Origin: CAYFVR01 sp046541515
GTDB lineage: Bacteria; Desulfobacterota; Desulfobacteria; Desulfobacterales; Desulfococcaceae
DNA: 27,259 nucleotides
Assembly: GCA_046541515.1 (NCBI GenBank)
Contig: JBKHDD010000050.1
Span: 1-27,259 of the forward strand
Direction of reading: 5' to 3'
The notes under the pieces are model-generated. The model saw only the letters and a program-made list of their open reading frames with translations. It ran no database searches and was not told the DNA's origin. Numbering within the stretch: position 1 is the stretch's first letter; every line of letters starts with the position of its first letter. The translations under genes were made by a program, and so were the position numbers. Shown here piece after piece: positions 14,297-22,977 of the stretch.

Positions 14297-14923
14297 GTGC
14301 CGGTACATGTCGCCGACCATCCGCTGATCAAGCACAAGCTGGGCCTGATGCGCGTTCACGACATTTCCACCAAGGATTTCCGGGATCTCTCCTCGGAGGT
14401 GGCCCGTCTGCTGACCTACGAGGCCACCAAAGACCTGGAAACCGAGCCCATGACCATCCAGGGCTGGGCCGGTCCCGTCACGGTGGACGCCATCAAAGGC
14501 AAAAAAATCACCATCGTGCCCATCCTCCGGGCCGGGCTGGGCATGATGAACGGGGTCATCGACATGATTCCGTCCGCAAAAATCAGCGTGGTGGGCCTCT
14601 ACCGGGACGAGGAAACCCTCAAGCCGGTCCGCTATTTCGTGAAGCTGGCCAACCAGATGGAAGAACGAATCGCCCTGATTCTGGACCCGATGTTGGCCAC
14701 GGGCGGCACCCTGATTTCCGCGGTGGAGCTGCTCAAGGAGGCGGGCTGTCGGCAAATTCGGGGGATTTTTCTGGTGGCCGCGCCGGAAGGCATCCGGAAA
14801 CTGGAAGAGAGCCACCCGGACGTGCACGTCTACACCGCCGCCGTGGACGAACGGCTCAACGACGTCGGCTACATCCTCCCGGGACTGGGCGACGCCGGCG
14901 ACAAAATTTTCGGAACCAAATAA
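14297..14923 (+). CDS. upp: Uracil phosphoribosyltransferase
   Basis: 208 residues, the standard length. It joins uracil and PRPP to give UMP in pyrimidine salvage. The start is GTG at 14297, with AAGGAG 9 bases upstream; the protein opens directly with the family N-terminus (VHVADHPLIKHKLGLMR). The PRPP-binding loop is DPMLATGGT (130-138), and the uracil-binding end GYILPGLGDAGDKIFGTK is complete. Upstream helices (TIVPILRAGLGMM) also match. It lies with the uracil permease gene 196 bases downstream, a common pairing, and near pyrF. The spacer to uraA shows no terminator I can define. Confidence 0.97.
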   Translation: MPVHVADHPLIKHKLGLMRVHDISTKDFRDLSSEVARLLTYEATKDLETEPMTIQGWAGPVTVDAIKGKKITIVPILRAGLGMMNGVIDMIPSAKISVVGLYRDEETLKPVRYFVKLANQMEERIALILDPMLATGGTLISAVELLKEAGCRQIRGIFLVAAPEGIRKLEESHPDVHVYTAAVDERLNDVGYILPGLGDAGDKIFGTK

Positions 14924-15119
14924 TTCCCCGGAGAGGTCGCCGTCGGGCCGGCCCGCAACGCCGTTGATTCGCCGTAAAAGTCCGTCGCATGCGCCCTTTG
15001 GCCAACCCGGCGCGATTTTCCGTCCGGCCGCCCGATGGATTTCCAACGATGAAGGGCGGCAGGCCCTCCCCGGAAAACCTTCAACCTGAAAAACGAAAGA
15101 AAGCGAGCCAAGAGGAGCG

Positions 15120-16367
15120 ATGACATCGGAAACGGACTACCACTTTCGGGCGAAAGACGGCCTCGTCGGGGCGCAAATGCTGTTTGTGGCCTTCGGGGCC
15201 CTGGTCCTGGTGCCCCTGCTCACGGGCCTCGACCCCAACGTGGCCCTGTTTACCGCCGGCGCCGGCACCTTGGTCTTTCAGGCCGTCACCCGCCGGCGCG
15301 TGCCCATTTTCCTGGCGTCCTCTTTCGCCTTCATCGCCCCCATCATCTACGGCGTGCAGACCTGGGGCATCCCCTCCACCCTCTGCGGCTTGGCCGCCGC
15401 CGGGCTCTTTTACATCGTCCTCAGCCTGCTCATCCGCTGGCGGGGTTCGGACGTGGTGGTGCGGGTGTTGCCGGCGGTGGTGACCGGACCGGTCATCATG
15501 GTCATCGGATTGATCTTGGCGCCCGTGGCGGTGAACATGGCCCTGGGGAAAAACGGCGACGGATCGGCGGTGCTGGTGCCGGAGGCCGCGGCCTTGCCGA
15601 TTGCCGCGCTCAGTTTAATCGTCACTGTTCTGATTTCCCTGCGCGGCCGGGGCATGTTGCGGCTCATTCCGATTCTTTGCGGGATCGTGGCCGGCTACCT
15701 GGTTTCCCTTCCGCTGGGGCTCGTTGATTTCGGACCCGTGGCCGACGCGCCCTGGGTGGCGATTCCCGATTTCGTCTTTCCAAAGTGGAATCTTCAGGCG
15801 ATCCTGTTCATCGTTCCCGTGGCCATCGCGCCCGCCATCGAGCACATCGGCGACGTGCTGGCCATCAGCTCGGTGGCGAAGGAAAACTACCTGGAAGACC
15901 CGGGCATTCACCGCACCATGATGGGCGACGGCCTGGCCACAACCTTGGCGTCCGTTTTGGGCGGACCGCCCAACACCACCTATTCCGAGGTCACCGGCGC
16001 GGTGGCCCTGATCAAAAGCTTCAACCCGGGCGTGATGACCTGGGCCGCCATCTTCGCCATCCTCCTGGCCTTCGTGGGCAAGGTCGGCGCATTGCTCCAG
16101 ACCATTCCGGTTCCGGTAATGGGCGGCATCATGCTCCTTCTCTTCGGGGCCATCACCGTGGTGGGGCTCAACAGCCTGGTTCGCGCCGGCAACGATCTGA
16201 TGGAACCCCGGAACATGTGCATCGTCTCCCTCATCCTCGTCACCGGCATCGGCGGCATGGCCTTTTCGGCCGGGGAATTCACCGTCAGGGGCATCGGCCT
16301 GGCCGGCATTCTGGGCGTGCTGTTGAACCTCTTGCTCCCCCAAAGCCGGGAAGTCGGCGGGGAATAG
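15120..16367 (+). CDS. uraA: Uracil/xanthine permease (NCS2 family)
   Basis: 415 residues with about 12-14 membrane segments, typical of nucleobase:cation symporter 2 proteins, which import uracil with protons across the inner membrane. Conserved segments seen are VAIAPAIEHIGDVLAIS, with the substrate-binding Glu in the A-x-E-H region, and the GDGLATTLASVLGGPPNTTYSE segment with the second key Glu in T-Y-S-E. The N-terminal QMLFVAFGALVLVPLLTGLDP matches the first helix. The start at 15120 has AGAGGAG just upstream. Its place after upp makes uracil the likely substrate: import followed by conversion to UMP. Confidence 0.95.
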   Translation: MTSETDYHFRAKDGLVGAQMLFVAFGALVLVPLLTGLDPNVALFTAGAGTLVFQAVTRRRVPIFLASSFAFIAPIIYGVQTWGIPSTLCGLAAAGLFYIVLSLLIRWRGSDVVVRVLPAVVTGPVIMVIGLILAPVAVNMALGKNGDGSAVLVPEAAALPIAALSLIVTVLISLRGRGMLRLIPILCGIVAGYLVSLPLGLVDFGPVADAPWVAIPDFVFPKWNLQAILFIVPVAIAPAIEHIGDVLAISSVAKENYLEDPGIHRTMMGDGLATTLASVLGGPPNTTYSEVTGAVALIKSFNPGVMTWAAIFAILLAFVGKVGALLQTIPVPVMGGIMLLLFGAITVVGLNSLVRAGNDLMEPRNMCIVSLILVTGIGGMAFSAGEFTVRGIGLAGILGVLLNLLLPQSREVGGE

Positions 16368-16386
16368 ATTCCGAAGGAAACAAGCC

Positions 16387-16758
16387 ATGCCCGATCGGGA
16401 ACAACGGCGATTTACCCGGGTGCCCTTCAAGGTCGAAACCCGGATGGAAACGGCCGATCGCGTCTACACGGTCGCGGAACTCTACAATCTCGGCGTGGGC
16501 GGATGCCTGTTGCCGCTGGAACCGTCGCTTTCGGTTGGCGACGCCGTCCGGGTGGCGATCTTGCTGACCCGGGAGCCGGCGCCGCTGGAAGTGGAAGTGG
16601 AGGCCGAGGTGGTGCGCCATGAAGACGGGATGACGGCGCTAAAATTCATCCGAATCGATCCCGACAGCCTGTTCCACCTGCGGAACATCATCCGCTACAA
16701 CGCACGCGACGCCGACGCGGTGGAAAGCGAATTCGACGCGCATCCGGGACTCAAGTAG
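16387..16758 (+). CDS. PilZ domain protein, probable cyclic-di-GMP receptor
   Basis: 123 residues forming one PilZ beta-barrel. The cyclic-di-GMP motif R-x-x-x-R is present near the N-terminus (RRFTR at about 7-11). The second motif, [D/N]-x-S-x-x-G, appears as NLGVGG, with Gly in place of the usual Ser; this variant occurs in PilZ proteins, but whether it binds as tightly is uncertain. A charged C-terminal tail follows (DADAVESEFDAHPGLK). It starts 20 bases after uraA and is probably cotranscribed with it, though a role in uracil uptake is not known. In this window it pairs conceptually with the two cyclic-dinucleotide riboswitches. There is no clear terminator before the facing pyrF gene. 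Confidence 0.88.
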   Translation: MPDREQRRFTRVPFKVETRMETADRVYTVAELYNLGVGGCLLPLEPSLSVGDAVRVAILLTREPAPLEVEVEAEVVRHEDGMTALKFIRIDPDSLFHLRNIIRYNARDADAVESEFDAHPGLK

Positions 16759-16941
16759 ATTTCGTCGATTCATTTTTGGCCTTCTCCAGTCCCGGTTCCA
16801 CGTCCCAAGGCCCGGCCGCAAGGGCCGCCCCTGCCCGTCGGCGAAATTGCAAAGGCCGCCAATTGGCCCCAAAGGAGGCCGGGGATGAATCGGCCAAGCG
16901 CCCATGCGATTCGCCCCCGGCCGCGAATCCCCAAACAAGCG

Positions 16942-17673
16942 TCATCCCGCCGAACTCCCGAAGCTCGCCGCCCCAATCTCCGCGGCGATGTCCCGGGCCG
17001 CCGCCAGCGGGTCCGGCGCGTCGCGAATGGGCCGGCCAACGACCAGATAGTCGCTTCCCGCCGCGATGGCCCGGGCCGGGGTCATCACCCGTCGCTGGTC
17101 CCCGACCTCCGACCCCGCCGGCCGGATGCCGGGCGTCACGATGCGAAAGCCGCCGTCCGTCGCCGCCCGGACGCCCGACGCCTCCTTCCCGGAACAAATC
17201 ACCCCCGCGCAACCCGCCTCCCGGGCCATTTTCGCCCGGCGCAACACCAACGCAAGCGGGTCCGCCGCCAGTTCCTCCCCGAATCCGGCGGTTCGCAAAT
17301 CGGCGGAGGAAACGCTGGTCAGCACCGTGACGCCCAGGACGTCGGTTCGCCCCTCCGCGCCCGCCACCGCCGCTTTCAGCGTTTCGACGCTTTCTCCACA
17401 GTGAACCGTCAGCCAGTCGACGCCCAGCGCGGCAGCCCTGGCGGCCGCCCTTCGGGTGGTGGCCGGGATGTCGTGGAGCTTCAAGTCCAGAAAAATTCGC
17501 CGGGCGCCGGCGGCGCGAACGCGCCGAACCGTTTCGGGACCGCCTTCCACAAACAGCTCCAGCCCGATTTTAAAAACGCCCACCGCCGGGTGAAGCATCC
17601 GGGTCAGTTCCCGGGCCTCGGCCGCGGTGGGCACGTCCAGCGGAAACACAATGCGTTCGTGGGGTTCGCCCAT
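16942..17673 (-). CDS. pyrF: Orotidine-5'-phosphate decarboxylase
   Basis: 243 residues, the normal length. It converts OMP to UMP, the last step of pyrimidine synthesis, in the cytoplasm. The catalytic Asp-Lys-Asp array is in FLDLKLHDIP (D63, K65, D68). The N-terminal strand (IVFPLDVP) and the phosphate-binding C-terminal strands (VTPGIRPAG, YLVVGRPI) are intact. The start at 17673 follows AAGGAGG. It faces the upp-uraA-PilZ genes; the 183 bases between hold no clear gene or terminator. Together with upp and uraA it makes a UMP-supply neighbourhood with both de novo and salvage entries. Confidence 0.97.
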   Translation of the reverse strand: MGEPHERIVFPLDVPTAAEARELTRMLHPAVGVFKIGLELFVEGGPETVRRVRAAGARRIFLDLKLHDIPATTRRAAARAAALGVDWLTVHCGESVETLKAAVAGAEGRTDVLGVTVLTSVSSADLRTAGFGEELAADPLALVLRRAKMAREAGCAGVICSGKEASGVRAATDGGFRIVTPGIRPAGSEVGDQRRVMTPARAIAAGSDYLVVGRPIRDAPDPLAAARDIAAEIGAASFGSSAG

Positions 17674-18287
17674 TTTCGCCCTCCTTTATGAAATAAAACT
17701 CACATATCCGACCCAATGCCGTCCCCGTTCCGCGGCGGGCGGATCGCAGCAGTTCTCCGGTTCCCATAAAATCGCCGCAAGTGCGGGCGCCCCCGAGAAA
17801 GACCCGATCGGCCGCCCCGAACCCTGCAACCGAAACAACCAAGGTCCGGACGCGGGCCGCCGCCCCGGCGTTCCGCGTTCGGCCACCCGGGGCGGGCTCC
17901 CCTCCCCGTTCGATCCCCATGGAAAAGCAAGAACATTCTTGTATCCCGCCACATTCTTCCTTTTCTTTTCGCGGGCAATATGCTAACAGAGTTTCGTCCG
18001 TTCGTCGCGGCGATATCTTCCCTTCGGCCACGAACGGCGGCGGGGGGACAGGGTCTGATTATCGGCTAATTTCCCGAAATAATTTCGCGCGATTCCCTCG
18101 AATTCGTCCGCGACGGTTTCCGGATGGGGGACCGGACCCGGGGCGACCATTCCCTCCCTCGTCTGGCATGCATCGAATACACCGTTTTTCCGTCTGATTG
18201 GTCTTTCCTTTTTTGGGCGTTTCCCCCCCGACCTTTTTGGGCCGCGGGGTTTCCCCATTATAACGTTCCTTTGCGTTGGAGGAAAAG
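17674..18287. other. Long divergent intergenic region between pyrF and the porin gene
   Basis: About 610 bases without a supported gene. TATAAC at 18260-18265 could be a -10 box for the porin gene, but no convincing -35 lies at 16-18 bases. Just before it GGGG-TTT-CCCC can form a small hairpin. I see no riboswitch motif, tRNA or terminator. The length leaves room for regulator sites or a small RNA. Confidence 0.4.
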
Positions 18288-19688
18288 ATGAAAAAATTAG
18301 GCTTGTCAATGGCGTTGGTTTCGGTATTCATGCTGGCGGGCGGGGCCCTGGCGGCGGAGGTCTCCTTCCACGGCGACCTCAACCACCGGTTTCTGGTCTA
18401 CACCAACCACTTCGACTGGTTGCGCGCCGAACAGCGAGGCGTCCTGAACGACGGCACGGTGGACGAGAACTTCGGCGAAATCAAGTACCGTCTCTGGACC
18501 GAGGCCGCCACCAACGACGGCGACGTGCGGGGCGTGTTCGCGGTGGAAATCGGCGGCGTTCGATTCGGAGAAAGTTCCAAAGGCGGCTCCTTTTCCGGCG
18601 ACAACGTCAACATCGAGACCCGCTGGGCCTACACCGACTTTCAGATTCCGGGCGTGGACCAGAAGGCTCGGGTGAAAATCGGTTTGCAGCCCTGGAGCGT
18701 CAACAAATGGCTCTGGAACGAAACCGCCATGGGCATCATGTTTGACGGCGGCGCGGGTCCCGCCGGTTATCGTCTCGGGTGGGCGCGAGGCTTCGAGTTC
18801 ACCAATGACGACGACGAGGGCGACGCCGAAGACCTGGACAATTTTTACGCGGCCCTGGACTTCAAAACCGGGGGAATGGGAGAAGTCGGCCTGTTTGGCC
18901 TGTATCAGACCGGAGATCCGGACAACGACGCGCCGGGCGAGATTACCCCGGCCGACTATCAGCTCAAGCGCTTCGGCGACAGGGTGGAAGTGGACATCTA
19001 CAACGTCGGAATCACCGGCGGCCTGAACTTCCCCATGGGCGGGAACAAACTGTTCCTGAATTTCGACGCCATTTACCAGGACGGCGAAATCAACAACGCC
19101 GCCTTCGCCTACGACGCCCTGGGGCTCACCACCGTGGGCGATTTCGATCTGAGCGCCTATTCCGCGCACGCGGATCTGGGAATGAAAGTCGGCGACACCA
19201 CTTTCACCTACACCTTCTGGTACACCTCCGGCGACGACGATCCCACCGACGGCGATCTGGACGGATTCCTCTCCACCGACATCGACATCGTCGAAAGCGT
19301 CACCCTGTTCGAAGGCCCCTACTCCGACGACGACTATTTCTCCGAGCGCCACTATCTGCTGGACAAGGGCTTCCTGATGAACAAGCTGGCGGTGGATTTT
19401 CAGGCGACCAAGAAGCTGAAGCTTGGCGTGGCGGGCATGTACATGATGACCGCGGAGGACGTCGAATACATCGATTCCTTCGGCAACGCCCGGGCCGACG
19501 ACAGCATCGGCGTCGAAGTAAACGGCCACGTCAGCTACATGCTGTTCGACAACATGGAATTCGCGGTCAACGCCGGCTACCTGTTCGCCGACGACGCGCT
19601 GGACTACTTCGAGGTGGCCGAGATCAGGGACGGCAGCTCCGACGAGGACATCTTCGTCTCCTCCGCCCGGGTCCGCTACAAATTCTAA
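18288..19688 (+). CDS. Outer-membrane porin-like beta-barrel protein
   Basis: 466 residues. The start is the ATG at 18288 with TTGGAGGA 5 bases upstream; it opens into a signal peptide (MKKLGLSMALVSVF...LAA, about 1-23). The mature protein alternates amphipathic strands with Asp/Gly/Asn-rich turns (DDDEGDAEDLD, GDPDNDAPGE, SGDDDPTDGDLDG) and ends in Phe (SSARVRYKF), the outer-membrane insertion signal. This matches porin-type barrels that allow passive entry of small solutes, with about 16 strands possible by length. The strong acidic bias of the turns is notable. The substrate is unknown. It has its own terminator and precedes another exported-protein gene. Confidence 0.88.
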   Translation: MKKLGLSMALVSVFMLAGGALAAEVSFHGDLNHRFLVYTNHFDWLRAEQRGVLNDGTVDENFGEIKYRLWTEAATNDGDVRGVFAVEIGGVRFGESSKGGSFSGDNVNIETRWAYTDFQIPGVDQKARVKIGLQPWSVNKWLWNETAMGIMFDGGAGPAGYRLGWARGFEFTNDDDEGDAEDLDNFYAALDFKTGGMGEVGLFGLYQTGDPDNDAPGEITPADYQLKRFGDRVEVDIYNVGITGGLNFPMGGNKLFLNFDAIYQDGEINNAAFAYDALGLTTVGDFDLSAYSAHADLGMKVGDTTFTYTFWYTSGDDDPTDGDLDGFLSTDIDIVESVTLFEGPYSDDDYFSERHYLLDKGFLMNKLAVDFQATKKLKLGVAGMYMMTAEDVEYIDSFGNARADDSIGVEVNGHVSYMLFDNMEFAVNAGYLFADDALDYFEVAEIRDGSSDEDIFVSSARVRYKF

Positions 19689-19727
19689 GGCGCGGTCGCC
19701 TTTCCCTTTTTTTCGTGATATAGATTC

Positions 19728-19761
19728 CGGCCGGGCGGGTTTATCCGTCCGGCCGTTTTTT
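19728..19761 (+). terminator. Rho-independent terminator after the porin gene
   Basis: An 11-bp G/C-rich stem (19728-19738 with 19745-19755, one G-U pair) with a 6-base loop, followed by six T. It lies 39 bases beyond the porin stop codon and 50 bases before the next start. Confidence 0.9.
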
Positions 19762-19810
19762 GGCCCGGCAACCGTCGGGGACAACGCCAATCTCATCAGG
19801 GAGCGAGATT

Positions 19811-21547
19811 ATGCGGCTTCGGGTCGGGATCGCGATTATAGGTCTGTTCACGTTCGGATGGTGCGGGAGCGCGACGGGCGCCCCGGTGACGGAAGTGGTG
19901 AAACGGGACTTGGCCCCCGCCGCCGGCGTCGTTGTGACGGTGGAATCCGGCGAAATCCTTTTGGACCTGGACGCGGGCGACGGTCTAAACACCGGCGATC
20001 TGGTGGCGGTGCTCGGGGAGGGAAAGCCCCTGACCCATCCGGTGACCGAAGAGGTCATCGGAACCCTGGAAACCACCAAGGCGGTGCTGTCGGTCACCCG
20101 TGTGCGCGACGGCTTTTCCCACGCCCGACCCGTTGAACCGCCAGAATCCCCCATCCGCCGGGGCGACCCGGTGCGACGGTTTTCCGAAATGCCGGTCCGC
20201 TTTTGGGATTACGCCGGAGACGGCGAGGCGCTGTTCCGCCGACTGCGGGACGCCCTGCCAACCCTGAAATGGGCCGATTACGACGCGGACCAGGCCGTTC
20301 GCCCCCAACGCCCCGCCGCCCCGGAAAACTGGGCCGGCCTGGTTTTTCTGTTGCGGGACGACGTGCTGGAAATCCGCGCCCCGGACTTTCAGCGCCTCTA
20401 CGCCTACCGCCTGACCGAGGGCGACGCTCGAACGGCGCCGAGGAGTTCCTCCGCCGCGGAGGACCAAACTCCGGCCTCGGTTCCCGCAACTGGCGTCATG
20501 CCCGCCGCCACGCCGACCCCGGCCGGCGCGGAAGCCGACGACGCGCCCGCGTTCTCCCCGGATTTCGGATCCATGACCCGCCACGGGGTCCTCCCCGGCG
20601 GCACCCACGCCATGGGCGTTTTCCTCTCTCGGAACAATCGACTGTTGCTGGCCACCTGCGCCGGCAACACGGTCCGGGTGTTCTCGGTGGAAGATGCCCT
20701 GGTCCCCCTGGCCACTGCGGAAATGGAGGTGAACACCACCGTTTTCGCGGTGCAATGGTGGCTGCCGGAAGGCGCGGAGACGCCCTACCTGGCGGCCACC
20801 GCCTTCGACGACGAAGAAATGGAATCCATGGTTTTCGCCTTCCGGGAAGACGAGCTTCGTCCGGTGGAACGGGTGTTCGGCGCCATATTGGGCAGCCTGG
20901 ATCGAAACGGAGACGGCCGGCCGGAAACCCTCCTTCGCCAGGATTTCGATCGGGACATTTTTTGGGGAATCCGGGTGCGGGAGATCATCCAATCCGGGAA
21001 CGGCCTGGCCGACGCGCCGCCGCCGATGGACCTGCCGAGGAAATTCACCGCCGTGGGCAGCCTTTCCGCAGACCTGACCGGAAGCGGTCGTCCCGAATTG
21101 GCCGTGGTTCGGGGGCAGACTTTGCTCGTCTTTTCCGACGGGGAGCCGGTGTTTGAAACGCCGGGCATGGGCGGGAGCCTGTCCCGGATCGTTTACGCCA
21201 TCAACCCGGAACAGAGGGACGCCCTGACCCGAGGGGAAACCCTGGAAATCGATCCGGTGGCGGTGGACCTGGACGGCGACGGCCGCCCGGAACTGATCGC
21301 CCCGGCCTCCTCCCAGAGCACGGTGACCGTGGCCAGCATCTACTCCGGCTTCAAGTCCACCCAGTTGGCGGTATTTTCCTACCGAAACGGAAATTTCATC
21401 AAGGGAACCCTGGGCGCGGAGCTGGATCAGCCGGTGCAGGGGCTGACCGTGCACGACGGGCAAGTCTACCTGCTGGTGAGTCAGCTGGGAAATTTCTTCG
21501 GAGACGGCGGGGAAAGCCGGCTGATGAGCTTTCGGGTGGGGGAGTGA
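19811..21547 (+). CDS. Exported protein with FlgT-C-like and FG-GAP-type segments
   Basis: 578 residues. The ATG at 19811 follows GGGAGCGAG and opens a signal peptide (about 1-23). Residues about 28-110 resemble the C-terminal domain of FlgT-like proteins (ILLDLDAGDGLNTGDLVAVLGEGK ... TEEVIGTLETTKAVLSV). A Pro/Ala-rich linker at about 210-255 follows. The C-terminal half holds FG-GAP/VCBS-like calcium-loop repeats (DRNGDGRPETLL, DLTGSGRPELAVV, DLDGDGRPELIAP) that in other proteins form a beta-propeller. It is likely periplasmic or on the cell surface. I know similar combinations only as uncharacterised deltaproteobacterial proteins. It ends 7 bases from the stop of the facing AAA ATPase gene; no terminator fits between them. 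Confidence 0.83.
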   Translation: MRLRVGIAIIGLFTFGWCGSATGAPVTEVVKRDLAPAAGVVVTVESGEILLDLDAGDGLNTGDLVAVLGEGKPLTHPVTEEVIGTLETTKAVLSVTRVRDGFSHARPVEPPESPIRRGDPVRRFSEMPVRFWDYAGDGEALFRRLRDALPTLKWADYDADQAVRPQRPAAPENWAGLVFLLRDDVLEIRAPDFQRLYAYRLTEGDARTAPRSSSAAEDQTPASVPATGVMPAATPTPAGAEADDAPAFSPDFGSMTRHGVLPGGTHAMGVFLSRNNRLLLATCAGNTVRVFSVEDALVPLATAEMEVNTTVFAVQWWLPEGAETPYLAATAFDDEEMESMVFAFREDELRPVERVFGAILGSLDRNGDGRPETLLRQDFDRDIFWGIRVREIIQSGNGLADAPPPMDLPRKFTAVGSLSADLTGSGRPELAVVRGQTLLVFSDGEPVFETPGMGGSLSRIVYAINPEQRDALTRGETLEIDPVAVDLDGDGRPELIAPASSQSTVTVASIYSGFKSTQLAVFSYRNGNFIKGTLGAELDQPVQGLTVHDGQVYLLVSQLGNFFGDGGESRLMSFRVGE

Positions 21548-21554
21548 TTTTTCC

Positions 21555-22815
21555 TCATCCCGCCACCGCCTTCAAGAGGGCGTCCAGGGCGATGGAATTG
21601 CCACGCAAATCTTGTCCGGTTGACCATTGTCCAAGAGGGATGCGGCCTTTTCAACCAGCTTTTCATATTCCGGCGGTCGCCCGCTTTTCAGACCGAACGC
21701 CGCGCTCGTCAACCAGTTGGCTGCGTCCCCATGCTTTTCGAAATCCAGCCTTTTTAAAATGATCTCGTCACGTTCCAAATCCAGGTCGAACCAGGAATCC
21801 CGCTTGGAATCGAAGACAGGTTCCACCGAGGCCATAACCAAAGACGAATGGGTGGCGGCGAGGACTTGAACCTTGGCTTTCGGGCTTAGTTTTTTCACCA
21901 CGGAAAGCAAGGCGGGCACGATGACCCGTTGCCAGCTCGGGTGCAAATGGGATTCGATCTCGTCGATCAGGAATGTGACGTGGCTTGCTTCCTGCCCCTC
22001 GATCTGTCGAACGGCTTGTCCGTGTTCCCGCCAGGCCCAGACCAAAAAATAGGCCAGCGCCATAATCCGCCGTATGCCGGAGGAGGCATGGACGACGGGA
22101 ACGTCCGGCTGATAGGGCATTCGGATCGTCGGCATGTCCCGCACGTCGTCCAGGCTGATCCGGGTCAGTTCGCCGGGTTCGATTGCCTCTTTTCTGGATG
22201 GGGACAAGACTTTTAGACTTCGCGAAGCTGATCGAACGCGGGGCCGTTCTCTTTTTGCCAACCGGCCCAATCCCGAATCAACCCGTTGCACAGCCAAGAG
22301 CCATCCGGCGCGGCCAGACCGTCCCAGACTTCCCGGGGGCTGAAGACGTAGGCGGGCGGCCGATCCTGAACATCCGACTTGCCCTTTTGCCGCCAATAGT
22401 TCCGCGCCGGGTCCCAGACCGCAAAACCGCCGTCCACTTGGGCAAAGACCACAAGACCGGCCGGTAGCGGGCGACCGCTTTTTCCCGTCCAGGCCTGCGC
22501 TTTTCGATCATAGTTGGCGGAATATCGGACTGTCCGGACTCTTCCCTTGGATTTCGTCGTGGGTTCGGATGTTGTTGTCAATACGGAAAATTCGATGGAA
22601 GCCGGGCCGTTTTGGTGAGGCTTGGCCATCAAACCGCTGGGCAGGCGCGGATTGAGTTGCGCCGGCCATTTCCGCGTCAGGCACCACCAGGCGATGTCCA
22701 GCAGGAAGCTTTTGCCGAGCCCGTTGTCGCCGGTGAGCACGTTGAGGCGTTTGCCGAACTCCATTTCCATTTTCGGGGCGGGACCAACGTTGGTCAGTTT
22801 TACATGGGCGAGCAT
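21555..22815 (-). pseudogene. AAA ATPase (SMC/RecF-like, defence-associated), broken by two frameshifts
   Basis: The gene begins at the ATG at 22815 (AAGGAG upstream) as MLAHVKLTNVGPAPKMEMEFG, with Walker A GDNGLGKS at 29-36. The first frame stops at 22213 after FDQLREV. The next frame continues LKVLSPSRKEAIEPGELTRI, with P-V-V-H-A-S-S-G-I-R-R-I (signature-like), Walker B FLIDEIESHLHP and LAATHSSLVMAS. A second shift near 21620 restores DLRGNSIALDALLKAVAG and a TGA at 21555. Each shift is one lost base. This is a known family of AAA ATPases with an interrupted ABC-like fold, often found beside restriction or nuclease genes. The usual longer C-terminus (a P-F-W-x-R-W-type end) is missing, so the gene is also truncated. 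Read as a relic, or as an assembly error if reads disagree. Confidence 0.8.
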
Positions 22816-22860
22816 GTCGGGAACTCCTTGATGTTTCCGGAAATTTCGTGCCATTCGAAA

Positions 22861-22939
22861 CCCGGGCCGACGAGTTGCATTCGTCGAATCGCGGCGCGGA
22901 CGGGAAAAGAGGCGACGAGTACAACTCGTCGCTCCCGGG
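22861..22939. repeat. Palindromic intergenic element (REP-like)
   Basis: Outer arms CCCGGGCCGACGAGTTG (22861-22877) and the reverse complement of 22922-22939 match with one inserted base. Inside lie two smaller palindromes: CGACGA-7-TCGTCG (22868-22886) and a 9-bp perfect stem GCGACGAGT-ACA-ACTCGTCGC (22912-22932). The element sits between hsdR and the ATPase gene, upstream of the latter's ribosome-binding site. It resembles a mobile or dispersed palindrome rather than a terminator, as no T tract follows. Confidence 0.65.
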
Positions 22940-22977
22940 ACTCGTGGGCCCTGGAACGGCTTTTTCTCCAAATCATC

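Noticed and set aside
11056..14967. Very long plus-strand open frame of about 1300 codons
   Set aside because: It lies antisense to priA and runs through upp in a wrong frame. It is Pro/Gly/Arg-rich, has no domain and has no start signal; the G/C-rich third positions of priA explain it.
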